In this document: positions 1 to 9,055 of the stretch, piece by piece
How the letters are laid out: each line of letters starts with the position of its first letter
How positions within the stretch are numbered: the first letter of the stretch is position 1
Assembly (NCBI GenBank): GCA_963734395.1
Contig: CAVTGY010000007.1
Location: forward strand, 620,001-684,000
Source: Bog-756 sp963734395
GTDB lineage: Bacteria > Actinomycetota > Acidimicrobiia > Acidimicrobiales > RAAP-2
DNA: 64,000 bases
Reading direction: 5' to 3'
Made by a program: the position numbers and the translations under genes
The notes under the pieces: generated by a model
What the model saw: only the letters and a program-made list of their open reading frames with translations
What the model was told of the DNA's origin: nothing
Databases searched by the model: none

Positions 1-1011
1 TTCCTTGGCCGCGGGGACCACCTGGGCGGCGAAGGCCTCGTTGATCTCGACCAGGTCGATGTCGTCGATGGTCATGTCGGCCCGCGCCAGGGTTTGACGG
101 ACGGCGTCGACGGGGCCCAACCCCATGATCTCGGGATTGAGCCCGCTGACCCCGCTGGCCACGATGCGCGCCAGCGGGGTGATCCCCAGTTCACGTGCTT
201 TTGTATCGCTCATCACGATGACCGCTGCGGCACCGTCGTTGAGCGGGCAGGCGTTGCCGGCGGTGACCGTCCCCCCCTCGCGAAACACCGGCTTGAGGCT
301 GGCCAGACCTTCCAGGGTGGTGCCAGGCCGTGGCCCGTCATCTTTTGTCACCAGGTCACCATTGGGAGTGGTCACCGGGATGATCTCCCGCTCGAAGAAA
401 CCGGATTCCTGGGCGGATACCGCACGGGTCTGGGACTGAAGGGCGAACTCGTCCTGCTCCTCGCGGCTGACCTTCTTGAACTCGGCCACGTTCTCCGCGG
501 TCTGGCCCATGGCGATGTAGACGTCGGGCAACCCGGTGAGAGGGGACCACGGCTCACCGGCGACTGCCATCCGCTTGGCGGTGCGGGCCTCGGCGTCGGC
601 GAACAGCTCGTTATGGGGTCCGGTGTCGGCGGCGCCGTTGCGGTAGCGGCTGACCGTTTCCACCCCGGCGGCGACGAACACGTCGCCCTCGCCGGCCCGG
701 ATGGCATGGGCAGCCATCCGGATGGTCTGGAGGGAGGAAGAGCAGTATCGGTTGACGGTCACCCCGGGCACGTCGGGTAGTCCGGCCAGCAGTGCTGCTA
801 CCCGCCCGACGTTGTACCCGGCCTCGCCCCCGGGCTGTCCCGATCCCATGATCACGTCCTCAACCGACTGAGGGTCGAGTTGAGGCACTTTGGCCAGCAC
901 CTCGCGGACGACCAGGGCGGCGAGGTCGTCGGGACGGCAATCCACCAACGAACCCTTGTTGGCCCGCCCGATCGGGGTCCGACCGGTGGCGACGATGACG
1001 GCTTCAGTCAT
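1..1011 (-). CDS. Acetyl-CoA C-acyltransferase (thiolase), C-terminus off the window
   Basis: Thiolase that cleaves 3-ketoacyl-CoA in beta-oxidation. The reverse strand reads from ATG at 1011 for 337 codons without a stop to the window edge, so the C-terminal Cys/His region is missing. The start MTEAVIVATGRTPIGRANKG is typical of thiolases; NRYCSSSLQ near residue 90 holds the nucleophilic Cys, and GQTAENVA and NEAFAAQ are family motifs. A GAGGAG ribosome site precedes the ATG. It is divergent from an acyl-CoA dehydrogenase pair across about 310 bases that hold a KstR-like operator, so co-regulated steroid or lipid degradation is inferred. The exact substrate cannot be read; it could be FadA5- or FadA6-like. 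Confidence 0.9.
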   Translation of the reverse strand, partial: MTEAVIVATGRTPIGRANKGSLVDCRPDDLAALVVREVLAKVPQLDPQSVEDVIMGSGQPGGEAGYNVGRVAALLAGLPDVPGVTVNRYCSSSLQTIRMAAHAIRAGEGDVFVAAGVETVSRYRNGAADTGPHNELFADAEARTAKRMAVAGEPWSPLTGLPDVYIAMGQTAENVAEFKKVSREEQDEFALQSQTRAVSAQESGFFEREIIPVTTPNGDLVTKDDGPRPGTTLEGLASLKPVFREGGTVTAGNACPLNDGAAAVIVMSDTKARELGITPLARIVASGVSGLNPEIMGLGPVDAVRQTLARADMTIDDIDLVEINEAFAAQVVPAAKE

Positions 1012-1177
1012 GGGTGCTCCTCGAAGTTGGGCGGCGGGCCGCACGGTCCGGCCGGTGCCGGAGTTACCGGTGCCGGGGGATGGATGTCACCGCGAACCTA
1101 CCGGATGTCCTGACCGTGTCCGCCCGCCCCACCGGCGAGTGCCATCGACGGCGATGTGGCGCCGGTGGCATAGCGAA

Positions 1178-1191
1178 TGTAACGTGTTCTA
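1178..1191. promoter_or_regulatory. KstR-like operator
   Basis: TGTAACGTGTTCTA fits the mycobacterial KstR half-site pattern TnnAACnnGTTnnA at every fixed position. It lies in the 313-base gap between the divergent thiolase (start 1011) and acyl-CoA dehydrogenase (start 1325). KstR represses cholesterol-catabolism genes in mycobacteria and rhodococci. Nothing else was recognised in this gap. That this genome has a KstR regulator is inferred; none is in the window. Confidence 0.55.
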
Positions 1192-1324
1192 GTAGTCGGC
1201 TCCACCCGACCGCAGGGGACGCCCTCGGCCGCAAGGCAGGCCGGCTCGACCACTCGAACACCACGCCGGCCGTTGGATGCGCGGTTGTCCAAGTGACCTA
1301 GGCCCACAGACCGGGAGGGACCAA

Positions 1325-2501
1325 ATGGAGATCGGCTACACCGAGGAACAACAGGCTCTTCGGAACCGGCTCCGTCGAGTACTACGCCAACCTGCTCACT
1401 CCCGAGGTGGAAGAACAGCTTGCCGCCAGCCACGGGATCGGTCCCGACATGCGGCGGGTGGTCAAGCAGATGGCCGAGGACGGCTGGCTGGGTATCGGCT
1501 GGCCAACCGAGTACGGAGGCCAGGGGCGCTCGGCCATCGAGCAGTACATCTTCTTCGACGAGTCGATGCGGGCAGGAGCTCCCGTGCCCATGTTGACCAT
1601 CAATACCGTGGGCCCGACCATCATGCAGTTCGGGAGCCAGGAGCAGAAGGACTTCTTCCTGCCCCGCATCCTGGCCGGTGCGATCCACTTCTGCATCGGC
1701 TACACCGAGCCCGAATCCGGCACGGACCTGGCCTCCCTTCAGACCCGGGCAGTGCGTGACGGTGACGAATACGTCATCAACGGGCAGAAGATCTACACAT
1801 CGCTGGCCGGCGGCGCCGACTACATCTGGTTGGCGACCCGCACCGATCCGGAGGTGGCCAAGCACAAGGGCATCTCCTTGTTCATCGTGCCGATGGACAC
1901 GCCCGGTATCAAGGTGGTGCCCATGCACCTGCTCGGCGATCACAACATCAACTACACATTCTACGAGGACGTACGGGTTCCGGCGGCGAATCTGGTCGGG
2001 GGGGAGAACAATGGCTGGTCACTCATCACCAACCAGCTCAATCACGAGCGGGTCACCTTGTGCTCCTCGGGCATCATCGAAAGGGCGCTGACCGATGTGC
2101 GGTCGTGGGCCCAGAACACCAAACTGGCCGACGGTCGCCGGGTCATCGACCAGGAGTGGGTACAAGTCCACCTGGCCCGTATCTACGCCCGGCTCGAATT
2201 CCTCAAGCTGATCAACTGGAAGGTGGCCTGGACGGCGACCCAGGGACACCTCGACGTGGCCGATGCCTCGACCACCAAGGTGTTCGGCACCGAGTTCTAC
2301 ATGGAGGCGTTCAAACTGATGATGGAGGTGGTCGGCCAGGCCGGCTACCTCACTCGGGGCAGTCCCGAGGCGGTGCTCGCCGGTCGCCTCGAGATGTACG
2401 CCCGAAGCCTGGTCATCCTCACCTTCGGGGGTGGCACCAACGAGATCCAGCGCGACCTGATCGCCATCTTCGGCCTCGGCCTGCCCCGATCACTGCGATA
2501 G
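1325..2501 (+). CDS. Acyl-CoA dehydrogenase, FadE26-like subunit (one frameshift)
   Basis: FAD-dependent acyl-CoA dehydrogenase that introduces the alpha-beta double bond in acyl-CoA. The N-terminus MEIGYTEEQQALRNRLR starts at ATG 1325 after a GGGAGGGA ribosome site. The frame is then lost by one extra base near 1376 (CGT C GAG), after which EYYANLLTPE continues to the stop at 2501. Corrected length is 391 aa, normal for the family. Visible motifs are YTEPESGTDLAS (FAD/substrate loop) and the C-terminal FGGGTNEIQRDLIA. The next gene is a second, divergent dehydrogenase; in mycobacterial steroid degradation such pairs (FadE26/FadE27 type) form alpha2beta2 enzymes. The KstR-like site upstream agrees. 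The indel is probably a sequence error. Confidence 0.85.
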
Positions 2502-2526
2502 ATGCGATAGAAGAGGAAACACGCAC

Positions 2527-3656
2527 ATGGACTTCTCCTTCAGCGAGGAACAAGAGGCCGTCCGCGACCTGGCCGACCGGATCTTCGGTGACCTGGCCAC
2601 CCACGAACGGCTGCGGGACATCGAATCGGAACCTGACGGCGAGCGATTCGATCGCAAGATCTGGGCCGAACTGAGCGCTGCCGGCCTGCTGGGCATAGCC
2701 CTCCCCGAAGAGGTGGGTGGCGCCGGACTCGGGTTCGTCGAGACGGGATTGCTGGTGGAAGCGGCCGGGCGGACCGCCGCCTATGTGCCGGTGGTCGAGG
2801 CGCTGGCCGCGGCGGCGCCGGCCATCGCCCGGTTCGGCACCGAGGCGCAACGCCAGCAGTGGCTCCCCGGGGTGGTGACCGGTGACACCGTGCTGACTAC
2901 CGCCCTGGTGGAGGTCGGCGGGGTTCCCTCCGCCCCGTCGGTGGTGGCCGAGCCCGACGGCGACAGCTGGATACTGTCCGGAACCAAGTCGTGCGTTCCT
3001 TCCGGGCTGATCGCCGATGCAGTACTGGTCCCGGCCCAGGTGGGCCCCGACTCGGTGGCGGTGTTCATCGTCGAAACCGCGGCCGATGGACTGAGCCGCC
3101 AGCGCCAGGTGGTCAACACCGGGCAGCCCGAAGCGGTGCTGACGCTGGCCGGCACCCGAGTCGGCCCGGAGGCGTTGTTGGGAACCGTCGAGGACGGTCG
3201 TTCGGTGATCGAGTGGACGGTGCAACGGACCACCGCCGCGGCTCTGCGCTGGCCCAGGCGGGTGCGGCCGCAGCCGCATTGGCACTGGTGGCCGAGTACA
3301 CCAAGACCCGTGAACAATTCGGCAAGCCGATTGCCACCTTCCAGGCCGTCGGCCAGCGTGCGGCAGATGCCTACGTGGACACCGAGGCCATCCGACTGAC
3401 TGCGTGGCAGGCGGTGTGGAGGATCGCCGAGGGCCTTCCCGCCGACAAAGAGGTGGCAATCGCAAAGTTTTGGGCAGCCGACGGAGGCCAGCGGGTGGTC
3501 CACGCCGCGGTCCATCTCCACGGCGGGGTCGGTGTCGACCGGGACTACCCACTGCACCGGTATTTTCTGATGACCAAGCACATCGAGTTGACACTGGGCG
3601 GAGCCACCGAGCAGTTGCTCCACCTGGGTGGGGTCCTGGCCATGGAGCCGGTCTGA
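2527..3656 (+). CDS. Acyl-CoA dehydrogenase, FadE27-like partner subunit (one frameshift)
   Basis: Second acyl-CoA dehydrogenase, ATG at 2527, 25 bases after the first and probably co-transcribed. The N-terminal helical domain (MDFSFSEEQEAVRDLADRIF) and middle beta-domain read cleanly to about 3240. One base is missing near 3245 and the C-terminal helical domain continues in another frame with EYTKTREQFGKPIATFQAVG and the HLHGGVGVDRDYPLHRY motif. Corrected length is 376 aa. The central domain is weakly conserved compared with the first subunit, as in the non-FAD-typical halves of heteromeric steroid dehydrogenases. A heterotetramer with the gene at 1325 is inferred from pairing and from the FadE26/27 precedent. 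Confidence 0.82.
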
Positions 3657-3665
3657 CCGCAGAGG

Positions 3666-3671
3666 TACCGT
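3666..3671 (+). promoter_or_regulatory. Leaderless-type -10 box for the esterase gene
   Basis: TACCGT lies seven bases before the ATG at 3679, and no ribosome site is visible. This matches the TANNNT-N6/7-start geometry seen at a dozen genes in this window. Confidence 0.35.
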
Positions 3672-3678
3672 TCCAGCC

Positions 3679-4765
3679 ATGGTGATGGGGCGCCGGCCCG
3701 GTGTGGCTCGATCGTCCTGGCCAATCACCGCCACCGACCTGCTCGGTCTGGCCGGCCAGTTCGCAGCGGCGATGGCCCGGGTCCCGTTCCGCCGTCCATG
3801 GTCAGGGGACGGCAATCTTCCCCACAACCTCGCCGTCACCGTGACCCGTGAAGCAATCCGGTCGTTCATGGTACTCGTCGTCACTCCCCATCGACGAGTG
3901 GCGGTCGATCGAGTTAGTGCTCGACGACCTGTGCGGTGTGGTCCTCCCGCCGCTGGTGCGTTCGGTCGATGTGGTCGAACAGGCGGACTCGGTGGCCGGG
4001 GTGCCCGGCATCTGGTACCGCCCGAGGCACCATGCCGCCCTCGGCACCGTGCTGTACCTCCACGGAGGCGGCTACATCGGCACGTCGCCTCGGATGTACG
4101 CCCTGTTCACGGCTTGGCTGGCTCGTCGTACCGGGTGCGAGGTGTTCGTCGCCGATCTCCGGCTGGCGCCCGAGTTTCCCTTCCCGGCGGCCCTGGAGGA
4201 CGCCGCGCTGGTGCTCGAGGCCCTGCTCGCCGCGGGCGTCGATTCCTCCCGACTCATCGTTGCCGGCGATTCGAGCGGTGGAGGACTCGCATCATCGCTG
4301 ATCTATTCCGTGCACCGCGTCCATCAGAAGCCGATCGCCGCCGTGGTCATGTTCTCGCCGAAGTGGACCTGCTCCTGGACCAGCCGTCGATCTCTGACAA
4401 CGCCGGTAAGGACATCCTGCCGTGGAACATCCCCACCTCCGCCTACCTCCATGGCCGGAACGCCGAGGACGGATCTGTTTCCGCCGTGGATCAGGATGTA
4501 TGCGGCTGGCCCCCGACATTCGTCTCGTTCGGGGGGGACGAGATGTTCCGCGACCCCATCCGGCTGTTCGTCGACCATTTGCACGCGGCCGGGGTGGAGG
4601 TGGTCGCCCTGGAGGAGCCCGGCATGTTCCACGTGTTCCCTATCCTCATGCCGTGGGCGGAGGGCAGCCGCCTGGGCGTTCGATGCCGTGGGCGCATTCG
4701 TACGGGCCCACCTGCCGGCGGGCGAGGCTGATCGGCCGGCCGGACAACGAAAGGCATTGCCATGA
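3679..4765 (+). CDS. HSL-family alpha/beta-hydrolase (esterase/lipase), three frameshifts
   Basis: Hormone-sensitive-lipase type esterase acting on ester or lipid substrates. Reading from ATG 3679, the frame changes near 3871 (one extra base), 4362 (one missing) and 4670 (one extra). The corrected protein is about 361 aa and ends at TGA 4765. Motifs include the oxyanion-hole HGGGYIGT, the nucleophile elbow GDSSGGG, a late FGGDEMFRDP (catalytic Asp region) and GMFHVFP (catalytic His). The stop overlaps the next start (ATGA at 4762), indicating translational coupling to the VOC gene. Three indels in one gene suggest poor local sequence quality rather than a natural pseudogene, because all catalytic motifs survive. 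Confidence 0.75.
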
Positions 4766-5242
4766 CCGTCTCGGTTTCCCACGTCGGGATCTGCGTGTCC
4801 GATCTGGAGCGCTCGGTGCGCTTCTACCGCGATGCCCTCGGATTCGAACCGGCATCCACCCATCACGTCGGAGGAGAGTTCGCAACGCTGATGGAGGTGG
4901 ATGGGGTCGACCTGCATTCCCAGATGCTGGTCCGCGCACGGGGTGACCATCGAGCTCCTCGGCTTTGCGTCGCCAGGCGTTGTCGGTGACGGTCAGCGGC
5001 GGCCGATGAACCAGCTGGGATTCACCCACATCTCACTGCTGGTCGACGACGTCGACCAGGTGGCTTCGACGATCGAGGAAATGGGAGGCACGGCGGTGCG
5101 CTCCTCCAGGACCACCTTCGATGGCCCCGGGGTGCGGCTCGACTTTCTCTACTGCACGGATCCCGACGGGGTGAGGATCGAGCTGATGGATCTGCCTGCC
5201 GCGTCGGTGCCGGGCCAGTCCTCCGGTACCGTGATGCAGTGA
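4762..5242 (+). CDS. VOC/glyoxalase-superfamily protein (one frameshift)
   Basis: Small VOC-fold protein of the glyoxalase/dioxygenase superfamily. It starts with ATG 4762 overlapping the esterase stop. The first beta-alpha-beta module contains VSHVGICVSDLERSVRFYRDALGFE; one extra base near 4941 shifts the frame, and the second module continues with LGFTHISLLVDDVDQVASTI and DPDGVRIELMD. Corrected length is 159 aa. Metal ligands of the family (His in SHVGI and THISL, Glu in RIELMD) are visible. The substrate cannot be deduced. Position between an esterase and a rhodanese in the lipid-catabolism cluster suggests a role in acyl-CoA epimerisation or detoxification, but this is only inferred. Confidence 0.75.
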
Positions 5243-5589
5243 CACCGGACCAGACGGCGGCACCAGAGATCGATCCCGAGGAAGCACACCGACTGGTACA
5301 GGCCGGTGTCTTCCTGCTGGATGTCCGTGAAGACGAGGAGTGGGTGGCCGGCCATGCGCCCGATGCCGTGCACGTGGCCATGGGCTCGATCAGCGATCGG
5401 ATCGAGATGATTCCGACAGACCGGACCGTGGTCTGTGTATGTCGGGTCGGTGGCCGTTCGGGGGCGGTGGCCGGCGCCCTCGCCGACGCCGGGTACGACG
5501 TCCGCAACCTGGCAGGGGGCATGCTGGCCTGGGAGGCATCCGGTTTTCCGGTGGTGACCACCCCCGGTGTCCCCGGCCGGATCATCTGA
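5239..5589 (+). CDS. Rhodanese-domain sulfurtransferase
   Basis: Single-domain rhodanese of 116 aa, likely cytoplasmic. It starts with GTG 5239, overlapping the VOC stop by four bases (GTGA). The substrate-binding strand LLDVREDEEWVAGHAPDA is followed by the active-site loop VCVCRVGGRS, where the Cys before RVGGRS is the persulfide-carrying residue, and by LAGGMLAWEASGFPV, the usual C-terminal motif. The length and order of elements are typical of single-domain thiosulfate sulfurtransferases. The physiological acceptor is unknown. It is the third member of a translationally coupled run beginning at 3679. Confidence 0.85.
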   Translation: MTPDQTAAPEIDPEEAHRLVQAGVFLLDVREDEEWVAGHAPDAVHVAMGSISDRIEMIPTDRTVVCVCRVGGRSGAVAGALADAGYDVRNLAGGMLAWEASGFPVVTTPGVPGRII

Positions 5590-5611
5590 GCGCGATCGCC
5601 GGACGTTTGCT

Positions 5612-5928
5612 GTGACCGTCTATCTCGATGACTGGCGCCAGCCGGCCCGGCTCGGGCCGGTCGATGACCGCTGGTCCCACCTGGTAGCCGACAGCGACGA
5701 CGAGCTGCATGCCTTCGCCGCGTGCGGATGGGTATGAAGCGGGAGTGGTTCCAACATCGGGCACACCGTCCACACCAGGCCCACTACGACCTGCCCGAAC
5801 GGGCCCGACATCAGGCTCTGGACCTCGGTGCCGTACCGGTGACCTGGCGCCAGGTGGGCCGGATGATGCGAGAGCGACGAGTCGCTCGAGATTCAGCACC
5901 GATCACGGCGGGCCGCCCGGTCGAGTGA
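5612..5928 (+). CDS. DUF4031-family protein (one frameshift)
   Basis: Small conserved protein of the DUF4031 family. GTG at 5612 opens VTVYLDDWRQPARLGP and WSHLVADSDDELHAFAA, the normal N-terminus of this family. A stop (TGA) then appears because one base is missing near 5720; the other frame continues with MKREWFQHRAHRPHQAHYDL and ends at 5928, giving a corrected length of about 105 aa. The function is unknown; DUF4031 proteins are common in actinobacteria and proteobacteria. It sits between the rhodanese and the thiolase-like gene on the same strand, spaced by 22 and 4 bases. Confidence 0.7.
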
Positions 5929-5932
5929 GGCA

Positions 5933-7423
5933 GTGACCGGACCACCGGGTCCTTTGGGGGCCGCTTCACTCGACCCGCGGACGCCGGTGTTGGTGGGGGT
6001 GGGCGCGGCTTCGGAAGAAGCACCGGCCATCGAACTGATGGCCCAGGCTCTGTTGGAAGCGGGGACCGACGCCGGTGCAACATCCATGCTGGCTGCCATC
6101 GATCGGATCGCCGTTCCCCAGGGGAGCTGGTCCTATCCGGATCCAGCCCGCCTGGTGGCCGAGCGTGTGGGAGCCCGATCGGCGCGGACCCACCTGTTCG
6201 AACTGGGCATCCCGCAACAGTCCGCCATCAACGACGCGCTGCTTGCCATTGCCACCGGCCGCTCCGAGGTGGCGGTGGTGGTGGGCGGAGAGGCCAGACG
6301 GTGGGAGCGAGACCGGGCCGGCTCCGATGGTGGTGAGGCGGAGGCGGCGTCCACCGGCATCGCACCCGACGTGGTGCACCGGCGGCTCGGGCCGCTGTTG
6401 GAGCCGGTCGAGATCGCCCATCGACTGTGGGACCCCGTCCAGCAGTATGCGATGATCGAGAATGCGCTCCGGTCGGCGCACGGCCAGAGCATCCTCGACC
6501 AACGCAGTGAGATCGCCGGATTGTGGAGCCGGTTCAATCTGGTAGCGCAGGACAACCCGTCCGCCGCTTTTCCGAAGTGTCTGAGCGCCTGTCAGATCGA
6601 TACGCCCTCTCCCTCCAACCGCCCGCTGTCCTTTCCCTACAACAAATGGCACGCGTCCCAGTGGACGGTCAACCAAGCGGCTGCACTCCTTCTCTGTTCG
6701 GCCGAGATGGCCACCCGCTCGGGTGTGCCCACCGACCGATGGGTGTTTCCGCTGGTGGGTATCGAGTCCAGCCACGCCGTCTCCCTTATGAGCCGAAGGG
6801 AGCCCTACGCCTGGCCGGCCATGGGGGTCCTCGGCGGCGCGGCGGCAGCCCGGATCGGCCGTCCGGTTGCCGATATCGAGATCCAAGAGGCATACAGCTG
6901 CTTCCCTGCCGCCATACGCGTTCAACAGCGCGAGCTGGGCCTGGACCTCATCGCACCTCCCACGGTGACCGGAGGGATGACCTTCGCCGGTGGCCCGTTC
7001 AACAATTTCGTCCTCCAGGCGATGGTCGCCGTGGTCGTACGGATTCGGGCTGATCCGGGCGCGCTCGGCATGATCACCACGGTCAGCGGTCTCCTGACCA
7101 AACCGGGTATCGGGATCTGGTCCGCCCGGCCGGACGGCCAACCGTCACTGGTGGCCGACCTCGCAGACCAGGCCCAGTCGGTCACCGGTCTCGTCGACGT
7201 GGTCGAGGAGCTCGATGGCTACACAGGAGAGGCCACCGTCGTCACCTACACGGTCACCTTCGACCGGATGGATCCGGATCGCACGGTCGCCTTGTGCAAC
7301 ACGACCGACGGGCGCCGCTGTGTGGCGATCAGCAGGGATACCCCACTGGCTGACTACGGGATGGGCAACGAGCTGATCGGATGTCGGGTCCGAGTCGATC
7401 GGGGCTGGTTCGAATTGGTCTGA
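5933..7423 (+). CDS. Thiolase-like (SCP-x/acetyl-CoA acetyltransferase-like) protein
   Basis: Protein of 496 aa starting at GTG 5933, with the thiolase-superfamily fold but not a canonical catalytic thiolase. Recognisable parts are RTPVLVGVGAASEEAP, the VVVGGEARRWERD stretch, and EIQEAYSCFPAAIRVQQREL, which replaces the usual NEAFA motif. Length and organisation resemble mycobacterial Rv1867-type proteins, annotated as acetyl-CoA acetyltransferase-like. A C-terminal beta-rich region (about residues 420-496) may be an OB-like extension. Lying last in the acyl-CoA catabolic run, it may act on branched or sterol-derived acyl-CoA; this is inferred. No frame break was seen, unlike its upstream neighbours. 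Confidence 0.75.
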   Translation: MTGPPGPLGAASLDPRTPVLVGVGAASEEAPAIELMAQALLEAGTDAGATSMLAAIDRIAVPQGSWSYPDPARLVAERVGARSARTHLFELGIPQQSAINDALLAIATGRSEVAVVVGGEARRWERDRAGSDGGEAEAASTGIAPDVVHRRLGPLLEPVEIAHRLWDPVQQYAMIENALRSAHGQSILDQRSEIAGLWSRFNLVAQDNPSAAFPKCLSACQIDTPSPSNRPLSFPYNKWHASQWTVNQAAALLLCSAEMATRSGVPTDRWVFPLVGIESSHAVSLMSRREPYAWPAMGVLGGAAAARIGRPVADIEIQEAYSCFPAAIRVQQRELGLDLIAPPTVTGGMTFAGGPFNNFVLQAMVAVVVRIRADPGALGMITTVSGLLTKPGIGIWSARPDGQPSLVADLADQAQSVTGLVDVVEELDGYTGEATVVTYTVTFDRMDPDRTVALCNTTDGRRCVAISRDTPLADYGMGNELIGCRVRVDRGWFELV

Positions 7424-7465
7424 CTCCGGTCGATCACTGTCGGGTCGCTGACCGGTGTTGCGATA

Positions 7466-7984
7466 TCAGCCGGCGGTCCCCGATGACAGTTGGCGCACCT
7501 CGGCCACCTGGGAGTTGAACGCAGCGTTGGCAGTGTTCATGGTCTTCAGGCTGTTGTTCCACGTGGACAGGTTGGGGTTGGACTGATGACCAGTCAGGGT
7601 CAGACAGTCGCTTGCGTACTTCTTGGTCTGGACCACCATCGCTCGCCACGCCTGGTCAAGGGCGGCCGACGGGGCGCGGGAGATGGTCTGTGCCTTGCCG
7701 GCGTCATCGACCATCTGGGAACAGGCAGCGCCCAGCCGAGCGAAGTAGGCGTCGGCGGCGGCCCCGCTGGAGCCGGCGGTGGCGGCACTGGCCGCGTCGA
7801 CAGCCTGCTGGTCGCTATTGAGCTTGTGGTTCCAGGGTTCGGCGATCGAACTGAGCCACACCAGCGACGAGCCCGCCTGATGACTCGACAACGTCGTAGT
7901 CGTCGCCGAGGTGGAACCTCCGCAGCCCAGCGCGGTCACCCCGCCCATCAACACGCACACCCCTGCCAACCAAGCTCTGTTCAT
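7466..7984 (-). CDS. Putative lipoprotein of unknown function
   Basis: Protein of 172 aa with a signal peptide and lipobox: MNRAWLAGVCVLMGGVTALG followed by Cys (VTALGC), then a Ser/Thr-rich spacer. The mature part contains WLSSIAEPWNHKLNSDQQAV and alternating alpha-helical segments with three more Cys residues. No domain was recognised. ATG 7984 is chosen because it begins the signal peptide and has a TACCTT box six bases upstream, which fits leaderless transcription; a longer reading frame upstream would destroy the signal peptide. It is convergent with the thiolase-like gene and divergent from the PPOX gene. Likely anchored on the outer face of the membrane. Confidence 0.7.
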   Translation of the reverse strand: MNRAWLAGVCVLMGGVTALGCGGSTSATTTTLSSHQAGSSLVWLSSIAEPWNHKLNSDQQAVDAASAATAGSSGAAADAYFARLGAACSQMVDDAGKAQTISRAPSAALDQAWRAMVVQTKKYASDCLTLTGHQSNPNLSTWNNSLKTMNTANAAFNSQVAEVRQLSSGTAG

Positions 7985-7990
7985 GGGGAC

Positions 7991-7996
7991 AAGGTA
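7991..7996 (-). promoter_or_regulatory. Leaderless-type -10 box for the lipoprotein gene
   Basis: On the reverse strand TACCTT is followed by exactly six bases and ATG 7984. No ribosome site is present. It faces the similar box of the divergent PPOX gene. Confidence 0.45.
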
Positions 7997-8027
7997 GTGG
8001 AACGGATCAGCACCGTGGGAGCCCCGA

Positions 8028-8033
8028 TATTGT
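8028..8033 (+). promoter_or_regulatory. Leaderless-type -10 box for the PPOX gene
   Basis: TATTGT is followed by six bases and GTG 8040. This geometry favours GTG 8040 over ATG 8046 as the start. Confidence 0.45.
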
Positions 8034-8039
8034 GGGTCC

Positions 8040-8465
8040 GTGGCCATGGAACTGGACGAAGCCTTCGCCTTCGTGGCGCAGCGCAACAAAGGCGTGTTGG
8101 TCACCTTGCGCGCCGACGGTCGGCCCCAACTCTCCAACATCCTCTACCTTGCCGGCGAGGTCTCCTCGGTACGTATCTCGGTGACCGACAGTCGGGCGAA
8201 GACCCGAAACCTGAGACGTGATCCTCGAGCCTCACTGCATGTGAGCCGCGAGGATTTCTTTGCCTATGTGGTGCTCGAGGGCGAGGTGGCCCTGTCCGCG
8301 GTAGCCCAGGCCCCCGACGATGCGGTAGTCGAGGAGCTGGTCGACATGTACCGACTGGCCCAAGGCGAGCATCCCGACTGGGATGAGTTCCGCCAGGCGA
8401 TGGTGGCGCAGGGGCGGCTCGTGGCCACGTTGGAGGCAACCCGCGCCTACGGGATGGTCGGATAA
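8040..8465 (+). CDS. PPOX-class F420- or FMN-dependent oxidoreductase
   Basis: Split-beta-barrel flavoprotein of 141 aa in the pyridoxamine-phosphate-oxidase-like family, FDOR-B type in actinobacteria. Characteristic segments are KGVLVTLRADGRPQLSNILY, VTDSRAKTRNLRRDPRASLH and YVVLEGEVALS. Such proteins bind F420 or a flavin and reduce diverse substrates; the K-x-R-N-L/DPR element is the usual phosphate-contact region. Which cofactor is used cannot be settled here, and no F420 biosynthesis gene is in the window. The start is taken as GTG 8040, fitted by a -10 box six bases upstream; ATG 8046 is the alternative. Confidence 0.85.
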   Translation: MAMELDEAFAFVAQRNKGVLVTLRADGRPQLSNILYLAGEVSSVRISVTDSRAKTRNLRRDPRASLHVSREDFFAYVVLEGEVALSAVAQAPDDAVVEELVDMYRLAQGEHPDWDEFRQAMVAQGRLVATLEATRAYGMVG

Positions 8466-8513
8466 CCGGCACTTCGGACAGGAGAGCGGCGCGGCGGGCC
8501 TTGACGTCGCTTC

Positions 8514-8966
8514 CTACCCGACGGTTGCGTTCAGGGCCTCGGTGATGTCGTTGATCGCCGCCTGCTCGGACTCGCTCACTACTTGACCGTGCTCGCGGTG
8601 GGCAGCTGCGACCTTGTGGGACAGCGTGACGATGAACCGGCGATATTCTTCGACCTCTGCCGGAGTGGCCTTGCGCTCGAGCAGAGCGATCGAATCACGC
8701 AGGTGCTGCAGACCGTGCTGCTTGAGCTCCTCGGGAGAGTGATAGTGCGTGTGATCTCGCTCGGGTTTGGCCGACACGATCTCGTCTAGGAGTTCGCTTT
8801 CCCCGTGCTGCTGGCGCGCCTCGACATAGCTCTTGGCTATGGCGATGGACTCGCGGAACGAGCCTCCTCGTTGGGCAGTGACCACGATCATTCCAGCACT
8901 TGGTGGCGCCTCCAGGATCAGGTGCCATTCCTCGGTCGAGAAATCAGACTTCGAAGTCATCGCCAT
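8514..8966 (-). CDS. Conserved hypothetical protein (helical, 150 aa)
   Basis: Soluble protein of 150 aa starting MAMTSKSDFSTEEW after a GGAGA ribosome site. It is mostly alpha-helical and charged. WHLILEAPPSAGMIVVTAQRGG is followed by SYVEARQQHGESELLDEIV and YRRFIVTLSHKVAAAHREHG. Proteins with this layout are widespread in actinobacteria and cyanobacteria without an assigned function. There is no signal peptide or membrane segment. It is convergent with the PPOX gene and lies 89 bases downstream of another small conserved gene on the same strand. The repeated helical segments ending in HREHGQVVSESEQAAINDI suggest a compact helical bundle. I do not assign a function. Confidence 0.75.
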   Translation of the reverse strand: MAMTSKSDFSTEEWHLILEAPPSAGMIVVTAQRGGSFRESIAIAKSYVEARQQHGESELLDEIVSAKPERDHTHYHSPEELKQHGLQHLRDSIALLERKATPAEVEEYRRFIVTLSHKVAAAHREHGQVVSESEQAAINDITEALNATVG

Positions 8967-9055
8967 TCTCCGATTTCTTTAGAATCGCCAATTCCGTTGG
9001 TTTGCTCACACCGTAGCGACATGGCTGCTCCGTCACTTGGAGTCAGGCTGAAGTC

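Noticed and set aside
7466..8140. Longer lipoprotein start at 8140
   Set aside because: It would bury the signal peptide and overlap the divergent PPOX gene.
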